Shown in pieces: positions 44,898 to 55,536 of a DNA stretch of 64,000 nucleotides (position 1 is the first letter of the stretch; each line of letters opens with the position of its first letter). Made by a program: the position numbers and the translations under genes. This DNA comes from Rutpela maculata. Taxonomy: Eukaryota; Arthropoda; Insecta; Coleoptera; Cerambycidae. A model generated the notes under the pieces. It saw nothing but the letters and a program-made list of their open reading frames with translations, searched no databases and was not told where the DNA came from. The stretch is taken from contig OW386292.2 in assembly GCA_936432065.2 (NCBI GenBank), positions 125,671,639 to 125,735,638 of the forward strand, in the 5' to 3' direction.

Positions 44898-46217
44898 TTA
44901 AGCCTGAACGTCCCGGTCAGGCAATTCAGCCTCTTTCACATACTTCGCCAGTCTATCCAAGTGTACGATCTTCATCTTGGACTTTTTGTTTCGTTGAATA
45001 CGATAGACGACATCATTAATTCGGGTAATAACAGTATACGGTCCATCCCAAGGAGGTTGAAATTTCGGGGATCTCCATCCCTTCCGTTGTGGGTTGTACA
45101 GCCAAACCAGATCCCCCACCTTGAATCCCCCTGTACTGGCATTCTGATCATAACGAGCCTTCAAGCGGTTACTAGTTCTGTTCATCTGCTCTCGATCATT
45201 CTTTGGCTGTTCTCGACTTCCATTTCTGTAGTTGCTCATGGAAAATGGTTCCCCACGGGCAGCACAATTCTTACACTTGCGACACCAGGCCTCCACATCC
45301 TGGCGACTATTAACCCAATAGAATTGTTCCCGTGCTCTACTCAATGTCTTGTTTAGGCCGAAGTGTCTGCTGGATGTTTCATTATGTGCTTCCTGGAGTA
45401 CTTCTGGTACACGACACCTGGGAATCACTAGACGCATGGCAACCTGCTTCCCATCTGGGCTTTCCCATGCTCTCCTCAAAAGCCCATCTACGACCGTAAG
45501 TGAATCCCATTGTGACCATAAAGCCTTCAGCCCCACTTCTTTGTTGGAAACATCCTTCCATGCTGGACGCGTTCCCTCTTCTTTTGCTCTCAACATGGGT
45601 CCGATTTCTACATCGCGCAATTGCTCTTGCCTCAGAGTTTTCTTTGACCAACTCTCTGGAAGATCGACCTTGACAGTGTCGACTTCAACCATGTTCGGCA
45701 ATTTTCTCACCTTGCAATCTTCCTTGTCTGTTTTTCTGTATAATGCAGGAGTTTTGACTGCCTGCGTTGTCAACAGCCTGGTTTTCTCGCATTGGTCGTT
45801 CACTTTTGACAAACTAAATTGTTCGTTCCCAATCCTTAACATTCGCTTCCCTACGTCAACAATAAATCCATACTGTTCCATAATGTCCAGTCCCAAAATG
45901 AAGTCATCCGTAATGTCAGCCACGATGACCCTGTGGTCGAACCTCAAATGCCCAATCTGCAAACCCAGGTCTACTTCTCCATGAACCGTAGCCCTGTCCC
46001 CCGTAGCTGTCCGGACGATCACTTCTTCATTTTGCCTCTTGGTAATCTTTATGCCCGATATAAATCCTGGCCGTACTATTGATGACGTAGTACCTGTGTC
46101 GATGGTAAACAAACATTTTCTTCCGTTCACATATCCATGCAACAACAGACTGCTTGCGATTCTTTGAAGCTGGGAAATCTTAATTTCTGTGGGGGCACTG
46201 CATTCCCTAGCCAGAAC
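44898..46217 (-). CDS. pol: gypsy element 2 shortened pol (protease plus integrase ends)
   Basis: The open frame of at least 415 codons ends at 44898. Order: aspartic protease (CLFTIDTGTTSS), short linker, then directly the post-RNase H tether (KEDCKVRKLPN), the integrase HHCC region (SSRHFGLNKT; CRKCKNC), then a jump from CAARGEPF to the region before the GPY/F module (RLKARYDQ; PWDGPYTVI). Compared with element 1, two segments are missing: about 1.7 kb covering reverse transcriptase and RNase H, and about 0.6 kb covering the integrase core with its DDE residues. Both deletions keep the frame. It lies -1 to gag, which overlaps its start. Whether the short protein has a function is unknown. 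Confidence 0.85.
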   Translation of the reverse strand, partial: VLARECSAPTEIKISQLQRIASSLLLHGYVNGRKCLFTIDTGTTSSIVRPGFISGIKITKRQNEEVIVRTATGDRATVHGEVDLGLQIGHLRFDHRVIVADITDDFILGLDIMEQYGFIVDVGKRMLRIGNEQFSLSKVNDQCEKTRLLTTQAVKTPALYRKTDKEDCKVRKLPNMVEVDTVKVDLPESWSKKTLRQEQLRDVEIGPMLRAKEEGTRPAWKDVSNKEVGLKALWSQWDSLTVVDGLLRRAWESPDGKQVAMRLVIPRCRVPEVLQEAHNETSSRHFGLNKTLSRAREQFYWVNSRQDVEAWCRKCKNCAARGEPFSMSNYRNGSREQPKNDREQMNRTSNRLKARYDQNASTGGFKVGDLVWLYNPQRKGWRSPKFQPPWDGPYTVITRINDVVYRIQRNKKSKMKIVHLDRLAKYVKEAELPDRDVQA

Positions 46218-47779
46218 AACCCTCCTGGTACTGTCCTGTCCTGCTTCTCTTCAAGATTCACAGCATTTACTCGACTCTCCGAATTCTGCTGTCGACAGTC
46301 TCGCTTCATGTGACCTACCTTGCCGCAGTTGTAACATTTAATACCTCCACTCGGTTTTCCTTTATTTTGTTGTTTTCTCTGCTCCCTAAGATCATCCACT
46401 TTGTTCAATAATTTGGTAAACATTTTCTGCATCTCCGTCAACATGGGGTTCTGGTTCATTTCTGGTTGCGATTCTTCGAGAGTCACAGCTCGCACTCTCG
46501 ACCTTGGAGTATCCCTGTAAGCGGCTTCTACTTCGAGTGCACGCACCAAAGCTTCGCTACTACTTTGGTGTCTTGTCAGCCTCAGAACTCGCCTGACCTC
46601 TTCGTCCCTTATGCCATCTAAAAAGGCCCCTACGGCTAATTGTTCCTGAAATTCTCTAGGTGCACTCGGATACGCCAGGTGTGCCAGTCTCTCTATCGCA
46701 GCTTCGAATTCCTGTAAACTCTCTCCAGCCTTTTGTGTTCGTGATTTTAGCTGGGCTTGGTATACTTGGGCGAGATGTTAGTCGCCATATCTCAAGTCCA
46801 ATGCAGCTTCCAAGACTTTGAAGTCCCTTTGTTTATCCAATGGGATAGTCTGAAGCAACTCTGAGGCCTGGCCCCTTAATGCCAGAACTAATGCCATGGC
46901 CTTTTCCTCGTTATCCCAGTTGTTCGCACATGCTGCTGCCTCAAACTGCCTCTTGTACGTCGTCCAGGAACTTTGGCCGTCAAAAGAAGGAGGTTTTAGT
47001 CGCTGACCTGATGATACCACCTGCTGACTTCCTCTATCTCTCAACTGTCGTTTAAGCCGGTCTATTTCTACTTCAAACTCAGTTACTTTTTCTTCTACCT
47101 TATCTACTTTTCCTTCAACCTTATCTACTTTTTCTTCGACCTTGTTTATCTCTTCTTTAACTTCTTCCTTGACAGAAATGATTGCGTCCTGTTGTATTTT
47201 TATTTGATCGCTCAGGATTTTCCTTAATTCCTCCTGGCGTCTTTCTTCCAAGTCTTCCATTATTTTTCTGAGTTCGTCTTTTTCCTCTTGACGTTGTCTT
47301 TCTTGTTCTTGACGTCTTCTTTCTTCCTCCTCTTTTTCTTTCTGACGTCTTATTTCCTGATCTTCCATCATTTTCTTTAATTCGTCTCTCTCTTCTTGAC
47401 GTCTTCTTTCTTGCTCTTCTTTTTCTTCTTGACGTCGCTTTTCTTGTTCTTCCTTCTCCTCTTGACGTCGTCTTTCTTCCTCTTGACGTCTTCCTTCTTC
47501 ATCCTCTTTTTCTTTCTGACGTCTTGTTTCTTCATCCTCTTTTTCTTTCTGACGTCTTATTTCCTGATCTTCCATAATTTTCTTTAATTCGTCCCTTTCT
47601 TCTTGACGCCGTTTTTCCTCCTCTTGGCGTCTTCTTTCTTGCTGTTCTTTTTCTTCCTGACGTTTTTTCTCCTGTTCTTCTTTGTCTTCCTGCCGTTGCT
47701 GCGCCATCATTTTTTGGAATTGTTCGAATAAGTCCTGTATTTGTTTATCGGATGCCATACTTCTTGTTGTTACGGGCAT
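46127..47779 (-). pseudogene. gag: gypsy element 2 gag, one nonsense codon
   Basis: It starts at 47779. The N-terminal charged coiled-coil tract (repeats like RRQEEKEEQE and RRQKEKE) is about 60 residues longer than in element 1. The capsid-like region follows (SWTTYKRQFEAAA). A TAA at 46778-46780 stands where element 1 has a Gln codon (after the motif RYGD). The frame then continues (46549-46127) through the CCHC knuckle (CYNCGKVGHMKRDC). Near-intact otherwise, with no frameshift at the point where element 1 is shifted. Confidence 0.85.
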
Positions 47780-48195
47780 ACGATGAAATTAAAATAAAAT
47801 AAATTTAACTGTCACGTCAATATCGGTAATGGAACTTTCCAGACAAATCTCGAAATAGCACGAAAAAGTCTTATTCAGAGTCTTTTGTCACTATCCAGTT
47901 TAGAGAATTTACTAATCTCCACTAATGTCCAAATAGAAAAGTTCTAGAAATTTTCACGCACTAAATGAGTCTTTTTCAGTGTCTCTATCACTTCTCAGTT
48001 CAAAGGATTTAATTATCACACTAATGTCCTAATAAAATGTTCTACAATGTCTCAAAAATGCACTTAACACTATTTTCCTGTTCGAAAATAACCCTCGAAC
48101 AATGTCCAGTAAATTAGTCCTGTGTTAGCACTAAACCTCGAGAATACTTCTCGAACACTCCAGCACAACTTCAGAGCTCCTCTTGTCATAAAATT

Positions 48196-48211
48196 CCGCT
48201 TTCTGACACCA
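48196..48211 (-). other. primer-binding site of gypsy element 2
   Basis: On the - strand TGGTGTCAGAAAGCGG, identical to element 1, separated from the LTR by 3 nt. Confidence 0.75.
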
Positions 48212-48214
48212 ATT

Positions 48215-48669
48215 TGTGACGTGTTTCCACCCTTAGGAAACTACCCCTTGCAAATTCCGTGGGTTCCAAAATTTATAACAAGAGATGTCCACTAACACAC
48301 TTTATTAAATATTTACTGGATACTTCACAATACTATTATTAATTTAAATACACTTTACTGACTAAAATCACAATGTTTATCACTTTGTTTCTCTTTGAAC
48401 TCTTAACCTCACTTTCTATACTTTCTGAACTTCGGAACTACTCGCCGAGAATGCGGTTGGTCTTTTATACCTAAAAATGACAGATCTCGATTGTTCTGTG
48501 ATGACGCCACCATTCTCTAGAGAATTCCAGATGTCACTTTGGAATCTTCTGGTAGGTTCTTTTTCGAGTAGGTGCAAATACACTACATTCATTCAGACAT
48601 TCGATCTGTTGAAGTCTGCCTACTTTTTAGTAACATAACCTTAAATTTTAAGGGGTGCAACATATTACA
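48215..48669 (-). repeat. 5' LTR of gypsy element 2
   Basis: 455 bp; looks identical to 44432-44886 on reading. Confidence 0.9.
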
Positions 48670-48699
48670 ATACCTAAATAATATTCTCTAATCATGATA

Positions 48700-48950
48700 A
48701 AAGCAAATAAATAAAAACAATTAATTGTAATAATATTATTAAAGTTGTTTTCAAGGTATTCACATTCCCGTAAACTTTTGATAACCAACATTTTAATGTT
48801 ATCAGCATAGAGGAGCATCATACAGTTCGTTACATTAGAGATATTGTTAATAAAAATTAGGTTAGCCTAGGTTACTCCTTGCGGTACTCCAGAACTAACA
48901 TGAAACATTCTAGAATTACTATTATTGTTCACAAAATATAGGGGACGTTG
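48700..48950 (-). pseudogene. non-LTR reverse transcriptase palm fragment
   Basis: The - strand frame reads FHVSSGVPQG, a stop, NLIFINNISN, MMLLYADNIKM. GVPQG and YADD are core reverse transcriptase motifs; here the second catalytic Asp pair is YADN, so the active site is lost. Only this palm piece remains. Confidence 0.75.
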
Positions 48951-49254
48951 AATTCGAAATTATCTTCCTCTTGTATTCTTGTTATTTTTTCTTTTATGAA
49001 TTATAAACTTTTTTGGTTCTTGCCCGTTTGAAGTAGGTGGAAGAGTTGATCGTAATGGATCATTTTTTTTTGAAAATGGAGTAAGTATTAAAACCAAAAA
49101 AGGAAAAAAATCCGTTTCTCACCTTTGGAAGGGTTGTAACAACCCCCAGGGGCTGCTACCGCTCTTCACCCTGCCTCAGACCTTCTCTTGTCAATAAACC
49201 TTCATAAAAATTTCAATTATGTCCTTCCCAAACACGCATAATTATCCCCATTTG
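48951..49254. other. noncoding stretch
   Basis: Nothing recognised. Confidence 0.4.
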
Positions 49255-49568
49255 TTAAATTGTAAATTACAAAATTTCAGTTCATTGTGTTTCAGTTAAT
49301 AATGAAAATATTTTCATAAACTTCAAAACCTGTTGTATTTTTATGAAAAGTAAAATGTATATGACAAAAAAAAATAATTTTAAACAGGAGTCCCTAGACC
49401 TAGGGGGGGTCAACCGAATTTTGAAAAAATTTTTCGCAAACTGCTTTTTCAAAATTTTTTAGGGGTCGTTAGAGGAGTGCTTCTCTAGATGTTATTTCCC
49501 ATATTTCGTATGGGTCCCATGCGCCACAGGCGAGAAAAAAATTGTTGAAATTTCACCAGCCGCCCCTG
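49255..49568. repeat. half copy of the 42144 hAT-type MITE
   Basis: It matches the right arm of 42144-42767, from the centre (TTACAAAATTTCAGTTCATT) to the tip (TTTCACCAGCCGCCCCTG). The left arm is absent. Confidence 0.8.
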
Positions 49569-49624
49569 AGTAATAGTCGAGAACATTAATCGATTATTTT
49601 AAAAATTTTAACCCCCTTACCCAG

Positions 49625-49785
49625 ATAGCACAAGACGTCTTTAAGACGTCATTAAGTCTTATTTAGGTCTGAACTTCTTATTCCTTATAAAGATGTCTTG
49701 AAGACATCTTTCCTTAGACGTCTTTAAGATGTCTGATTTCTACCTCTTAAAGACGTTTTAAAGACGTCATAATTACGATGTCAAT
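49625..49785. repeat. cluster of AAGACGTC palindromes
   Basis: AAGACGTC/GACGTCTT and close variants (AGATGTCTT, AAGACATCTT) recur many times over about 160 bp, often spaced by a short TTTA. It is noncoding. Confidence 0.75.
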
Positions 49786-50984
49786 ATTAGTATTGCCCAA
49801 TAGAAGCAAAAAAATGTTAACAAAACTATTTTTTCAATTTTACAATGTTTTTGTTTATATTTGACATATATTTCTGTAAAATGTGTAGTGTATTTTGTTT
49901 GTGTATTTGTAAGTTTGACAATACAAATTTATTATACCGTGCGTGTAATTGCCAAATGGGCATGTACATCCACATAGCGCGAGAGATGTGACAACCCAGC
50001 AATAGTAAAACCCGCCTGCCGGCCGGCACTCGACTACTGAAGTATCGAAGTATCCCAACTCTGTTATTTCATTTTAGTCAACTGGCACACGCGATGTTGT
50101 AATTCTTACTTCCCGTGTCTAACGTTCCGTTACACGCACGGTATATACTTCCACATCCAGTGGAAGTTGGACAATGCAAAATTTTTTTTTGAAAATTCCT
50201 CGGAAAATTCTTATTCAAATAGGCTTAGAATGTCATGAAACGTCGAGATTTTAAGTTTGAGCAAAAACAACTTTCAGATGTCTATTAATTTCTTTTTAAA
50301 GGTCATGATTAATGTCGCTATTTTTTTTATAATTTCAGGATAACTTACGTTGTTGAAGTTATTTAAACATATATTTTTTTACGCTGAAAAAAATTGAATT
50401 AAATCAGTTCGACTACTTTTATTTTTTTTTAGAATTTTATTTTTCGTATTTATCTAATTTACAATTTAAAGTATGTCAATTACTTGTTGATAATGTATTT
50501 GGCAAACATTTGACAATAAATGTAGTTTTTTAATTTTCCTTTAAATCTTTCTCATTATCTGGTTTTTATTTTTTTTCTAGAATATACATATATATTTTTT
50601 TCAAAAACATTTATGCATACATCAACAAAATGTAATAGAATTATCTGTGAAGATTGTAAGACCTCTTTAACAATTTACAGTCTTTATTGTGTCGTATTGC
50701 TTATGCAATATAAGTAATTCATGTTTATTGGTTAGAAACAGGCCCCCCACATCAAATCATGGGTCCCGGTACCAAATTCACTAGCGGGCCTCCGCGCTTA
50801 ATAATTGATGAGTGGTGGGGAGAAATGTGAAAAAAAAAATTTTTGTACAGGTCTCATAATTAATGAGCGAATATTACGTTTACTGGTCGAACCGGTCCCG
50901 GGTGCCGCGGTACCTACTCCCCCCCCCCTTGTGGGCGCCCTGGTTAGAAACGAGCCTTCCTTTGCAAAACATTATTTGTAGGTA
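49786..50984. other. noncoding stretch
   Basis: A+T-rich. It contains a short relative of the CTTCCACATCCAG repeat plus TTAGAATGTCATGAAACGTC (50150-50260, also at 41100-41205) and a GC-rich patch at 50880-50945. No gene. Confidence 0.4.
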
Positions 50985-51299
50985 TTACATTTAAATTTTT
51001 TTAATAGCCTTGAGAGCTAAATATCCTGCAAAATAAACTACTGAACAGTTTTCAATTGCCAAAGTATCTTTAGAAAGTAGGTCTCTGTCATTTCCACTTG
51101 AACTTGATGAATTTTCTGAAATGTTTTCTATCTGTGAAGAAAGGCTGATATGCGGGCAAATATTTTCCTTATCATCTTCAATAATTTCTGTAGGATAGCT
51201 CTCAAAAATAAAATTATCATCATCGAATTGGCAATTTGAATATTTGGATGATGTCATAACGTTATTTATTGCATTGCTTCTAAATATAGTTCTAAACAA
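50985..51299 (-). pseudogene. P-element/THAP9-like transposase fragment
   Basis: The - strand frame of 102 codons ends with IENCSVVYFAGYLALKAI, the same (V/T)Y.(A/C)GYL..K motif as in the relic at 1670-2270. It is preceded by an acidic Ser/Asn/Asp stretch and stops before the HxCxxC part. The motif supports a P-like origin; the rest is uninformative. Confidence 0.5.
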
Positions 51300-51472
51300 C
51301 CTTGCTGTAGGATTCCTATTACAACCACCTTATTATTATTTATTATTTACTAGCCGATGCCCGCAACTTCGTTCACGTGGAAGACTTCGTCCGCGTTGGA
51401 ATTAAGAACATTGACATACTATTCTTATAAAGAAGTACTACATACTCACTGAGTACTCATATAGTACTCAGG

Positions 51473-51740
51473 AAGTACACTCGAGGGAACCCACTGCGCA
51501 TCCATGGTATCTGGGGAAATCCATTGCGGATTCATTGCACTCAAGGAAAACTTCTGCGCATTTATAGTTCTCGGGGAATCCCACTGCGCATTCATAGTAC
51601 TCGGGGAAACTCGCCGCGCATCCATTGCACTTAAGGAAATCTTCTGCGCATCCATTATACTCGGGGAAACCCAATGCGCATCCATTGTACTCGAGGAAAC
51701 CCACTGCACATTCATTGCGTTCAAGGAAACCCACTGCGCA
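51473..51740. repeat. 30-bp minisatellite, about nine units
   Basis: Unit of the type CCACTGCGCATCCATTGTAC plus TCGGGGAAAC, varying between copies. Because 30 is divisible by 3, frames stay open on both strands and give repeating 10-residue peptides. I do not regard them as genes. Confidence 0.85.
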
Positions 51741-51824
51741 TCGCAATTTGATAACAATTCATTATTTTTTTTTTGTGTTAGAGCGAGTTAAACGAAAGGA
51801 TAATTATTTTAATCGACAATAATA

Positions 51825-52212
51825 GGCCAGTCCAACACGCTGTCACTTTGCTTTGTTTGTACTACAGCAGCCATCTTTTGTTGGTAAGTTAGGGTTTTCG
51901 ACAGGCCTAAAGGCCACCATACATGTTCAGTAATCTCATTACCTGAATTTTCGCATTTTTTCAATCATACTTAATTCAATAATTATAGCTAAATATGCTT
52001 TTTTCTTAAATAATGGACATGTAAGGTGTGAAAAATAATGACAGGGTATGACGGGGAAATTTTTAGTAATGATATTTCTGTAATGATTGCTGGAATGACA
52101 TTATTGCTGAACGTGTATGGTGTCCTTTAGGCCTGACAAAAACCCTAACTTACCAACAAAAGAGGCTGCTGTAGTACAAACAAAGCAAAGTGACAGCGTG
52201 TTGGACTGGCCT
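51825..52212. mobile_element. MITE with ~130-bp inverted repeats
   Basis: The left end GGCCAGTCCAACACGCTGTC is mirrored by GACAGCGTGTTGGACTGGCC on the right, and TA adjoins both. The arms extend through GTACTACAGCAGCC and CCTAACTTACCAACAAAA. The spacer is A+T-rich. It is nested in the RTE-like remnant. Confidence 0.8.
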
Positions 52213-52970
52213 ATAGAGCACATGGGCGTGTCAAATTTATGTGTCAAATTTCTTGCTTAAAAACATCCCTCTCCCTGTTCACCCTTTCTAGGATGAAAAC
52301 CGCCGAATACGTGTCTCCTTATTTTCTCAAAAGAGCCCATCGGTCGAATAATCACGTTTCTGACTTATGCGATTTCAAAAATACGGGTGCGCTTTAAACC
52401 ATCTATCACATCTTCTCACCCCTTCAAAAAGTGAAAATTGAAGTTTCGTCTTGTGTCTAATAGATTCCAATGCCAAATTTCATGCTTCTAGGTCTAACCG
52501 TTTCCGAAAAGCTTAAACCCCCCTCCCCGTTCACCCGTTCGGGGGTCTCTTTTTGAGAACCGTCGAATACGCGTCTCCTTATTTCCTCAGAAGAGTCCAT
52601 CGCTCGAATAATCACGTTTCTGACTCACCCGATTTCAAAAATACGGGTGCGCTTTAAACCATCTACCACCCCCGTTTTCACCTTCAAAAACTGAAATTCG
52701 AAATTTCGTCTTACTCGTGTCTAATAGATTCCAATATAGAGTATTTTTGTCAAATTTCACGCTTCTAGGTCCAACCGTTTCTGAAAAAGCCTAAAATTTC
52801 AATCCCCTCTTTGGGGTCGATTTTCGAAGAATCCCCTTTTAGTGGTTGCCTACGTCATTCGAGGAACCTCTATGCAAAATTTGAAGTTTCTAGACCCAGC
52901 GGTTTGAGCTGTGCGTTGATAGATCAGTCAGTCAATCAGGGTATTCTTTTGTATATATAGACTGAAGATT

Positions 52971-54293
52971 AATTGTTAGAAAAATGGTAGGTATAGTTGA
53001 CTACACATTTATTCTGCATATAAGAAATGTCGGCGTGTTTTATGGTGCGGTAAAGATCAAAGGCGCCGAGTAAATCTGAAGACAACTATGTACGAATTAG
53101 AATTTTTGCCTTATTAAATAAATAATTATTTTGTTGTAAAATCAATTCAAGCTAATACTATATTATTCTGAATAAAAAAGAAGAATACATTATTTTCATT
53201 TGAGGATCCGTTTTACAGATAAAAATTTTTAGTTGAAAAAATTGTTTTTTTGACGTCCCCTATCTCAAACACATTTGAACCCACTACAATGCAATTGTAT
53301 ACAAAAGGGTTTCTAAAAGTACTGATTCAAAATATCTTGCTAGTTTTTTCTAAAAAAATCGCTAATACTTTTTTTTGAGAATAGGATAGGACGCCTCTGA
53401 CTAAAATCAAATGTGGTTACGTCTATAGTCGCTTTATAGATATATACTAACCATAAAAATTTCAAAATATTCCAATATCAGATGAGCGATGAGCGAGATA
53501 TGAGGGTATTGAGGGTGGCTCCATAAAAAGTGGAACACCTGTATATGTGGTCAAATTTCTCCGCTTCTGTATCATAAAAACGGAAGAACTTACGGTCATA
53601 CAGTTTTTTTGTTCTATTTGTCAACATTTAATTTAAACCTGATTAGATTGTTAGCAAAATATGTGTAGCGGATATTGAGCTATTTAAATAAATGTTCCTA
53701 AGGTCACGTATTAATATTGGTAAAAAAATGTAAATACATTGTAGAGAACAAAATATGGACATCATAATAACTTTTGTTTTCAAAATCTATACATTTCAAG
53801 AAAAAAAAATGTAAATAAAATTAGGAACCAGCATCCGAGAGGACCCAGGTTCAAACCACCGACAGGGTTTAATTTTTTTTTTATACAACTTGTTGAAAAA
53901 CATTTTTTTACAGATAATGCCTGGTTATTCAGTCTAGTTAAAAACATATTTAGGACTAGGACTGATGTTCCAGTCGAATTTCTTTAATACTGTAGGTACT
54001 TATTATATATCATTAAATATTTCTTATTTACGATAGTAAAAAAGAACTTAATTTGATTGACACCTGCATAATGTTTTGTCAAACCTATTGTACACACTTC
54101 TGATATGTTGTCGGTGTGTATATTCAGATATATACATTTTAATTAAATAAGAACAGGTAAACCAGAAATTCTAAATCACGGCAACATCGCGGTACACGTG
54201 GTTTGATTTCGGTAGCTAAGAAGATAGGTTTCTAGAAATTTTGATGCGACATCTCGTATTGACTGGTATACATACACTACATCATTCTCAGAT
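52971..54293. other. noncoding stretch
   Basis: A+T-rich with no gene recognised. At 53844-53862 AGGTTCAAACCACC followed by a T-run resembles a B box and Pol III stop but has no A box. Confidence 0.35.
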
Positions 54294-54545
54294 TTGACTG
54301 GGTTTAAACTTATTAATACATTTAATACAGCCAGTGAGCAGTCTTATCGTATAGTCTCTGATAATACTAACAAAATTGAAAGAATTTTTCAACTTCTGTA
54401 TATGCTATATTTCGAAGGCTTTCTCAATGTTATCCATAAAAGTCACAAAAATTGTTTTTGTTCTGATATTCCTCTCGATCTTTCAATACTCACAGACGAT
54501 GAATAGAAAACTATATTTTAATAGTTGCACTGCTCCCATGCCGAC
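54294..54545 (+). repeat. local repeat, copy 1
   Basis: It shares GGCTTTCTCAATGTTATCCA, TGTTCTGATATTCCTCTCGA and TTTCAATACTC with copies 2 and 3. Part of the middle is missing (AGCCTGATACAATATT). Confidence 0.75.
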
Positions 54546-54614
54546 AAATCTCTGTAATAGCTGCAACTTATTATTTCTAGCTGTCAATAGATGGCGCAAG
54601 AAAATATCTTGTTT

Positions 54615-54945
54615 ATAAACTCCAGACTTTATTCAACTGCCATTAATATTGACGATGCTTCACAGATGTCGCCAGAAAAACATAATATTAACAAAATTGA
54701 AAGAATTTTGCAACTTCTGTATATGTTATATTTCGAAGGCTTTCTCAATGTTATCCATAAAAGTCACAAAAATTGTTTTTGTGAAGCCTGATACAATATT
54801 TGTTCTGATATTCCTCTCGATCTTTCAATACTCGTAGCCGATGAATAGAAAACTATATTTTAATAGTTACCCATGCCGACAAATCTCTGTAATAGCTACA
54901 ATTTATTATTTCTAGCTGTCAATAGATGGCGCAAAGAAAACAACT
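54615..54945 (+). repeat. local repeat, copy 2
   Basis: Fullest copy: ACTCCAGACTTTATTCAACT through GATGCTTCACAGATGTCGCC to CCGATGAATAGAAAACTATA. It ends near CTGTCAATAGATGGCGC, also seen before it at 54580-54597, so the unit may be bounded by that motif. No protein family. Confidence 0.75.
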
Positions 54946-55354
54946 TGTTTATGAACTCGAGCAACGAGGTCTAAAGTATAGAGGGGCAATCCCAATTCAG
55001 TATACGTACGGTTTGTTTGGACATACAATAAACGCCCGAGGGACGCAGTGGGGGTGCATTTGTTGGCCCTAGTTGCCAAGATTTGCAGTGGAGTACTGCT
55101 TTGAGGGATACAATTAATGAATGAATATTGTTTTTTATTGCTGTTCTATTATTAGTTGAGCTCAAATCTATTAGTCAAATTGCTGTAGAAGTAGAAATAA
55201 ATTATATTATATTTAAAAACAGAGTAAACGCTGCTCTATACATTTTTAAAATATTCGCAAATTCCATAACGTTAAGTTCAAGTGACGCCCATGCGGACTA
55301 GTTGCTTGAATATGTTCTGGCCATGTGCCACGCCTACTTTTCCATGTCGCTGAA

Positions 55355-55536
55355 CTCGAGACTTTATTCAACTGCCATTAATATTGACGATGCTTCACAG
55401 ATGTCGCCAGAAAAACATGATATTAACAAAATTGAAAGAATTTTGCAACTTCTGTATATGTTATATTTCGAAGGCTTTCTCAATGTTATCCATAAAAGTC
55501 ACAAAAACTGTGTTTGTAAAGCCTGATACAATATTT
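55355..55536 (+). repeat. local repeat, copy 3 (left part, split)
   Basis: Nearly identical to copy 2 up to GCCTGATACAATATTT, where the 3.1-kb foldback element interrupts it. The remainder resumes at 58685-58750. Confidence 0.8.

Larger units (their letters stand above)
44432..48669 (-). mobile_element. Ty3/gypsy element 2, internally deleted, recent
   Basis: Same family as 10516-17718, inserted on the - strand. ATAC at 44428-44431 and 48670-48673 is the 4-bp target duplication. Both LTRs are 455 bp and I saw no difference between them, so the insertion is recent. The interior keeps gag, protease, the integrase zinc region and the integrase C-terminus but lacks reverse transcriptase, RNase H and the integrase core. 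The element could only have moved with enzymes supplied by a full copy. Confidence 0.92.
51352..52970 (+). mobile_element. RTE-like retroposon remnant, noncoding
   Basis: It starts ACTAGCCGATGCCCGCAACT and ends TGATAGATCAGTCAGTCAAT plus TTTGTATATATAGA. I recognise both as the end sequences of a repeat very common in insects, usually linked to RTE-type elements. The body has an internal ~240-bp duplication (52300-52440 and 52550-52690, both with ATACGGGTGCGCTTTAAACC), a 30-bp minisatellite and a nested MITE. No protein is encoded. Confidence 0.55.

Noticed and set aside
51446..51822. Four repeat-peptide frames on both strands
   Set aside because: Produced by a 30-bp minisatellite whose unit is divisible by 3.
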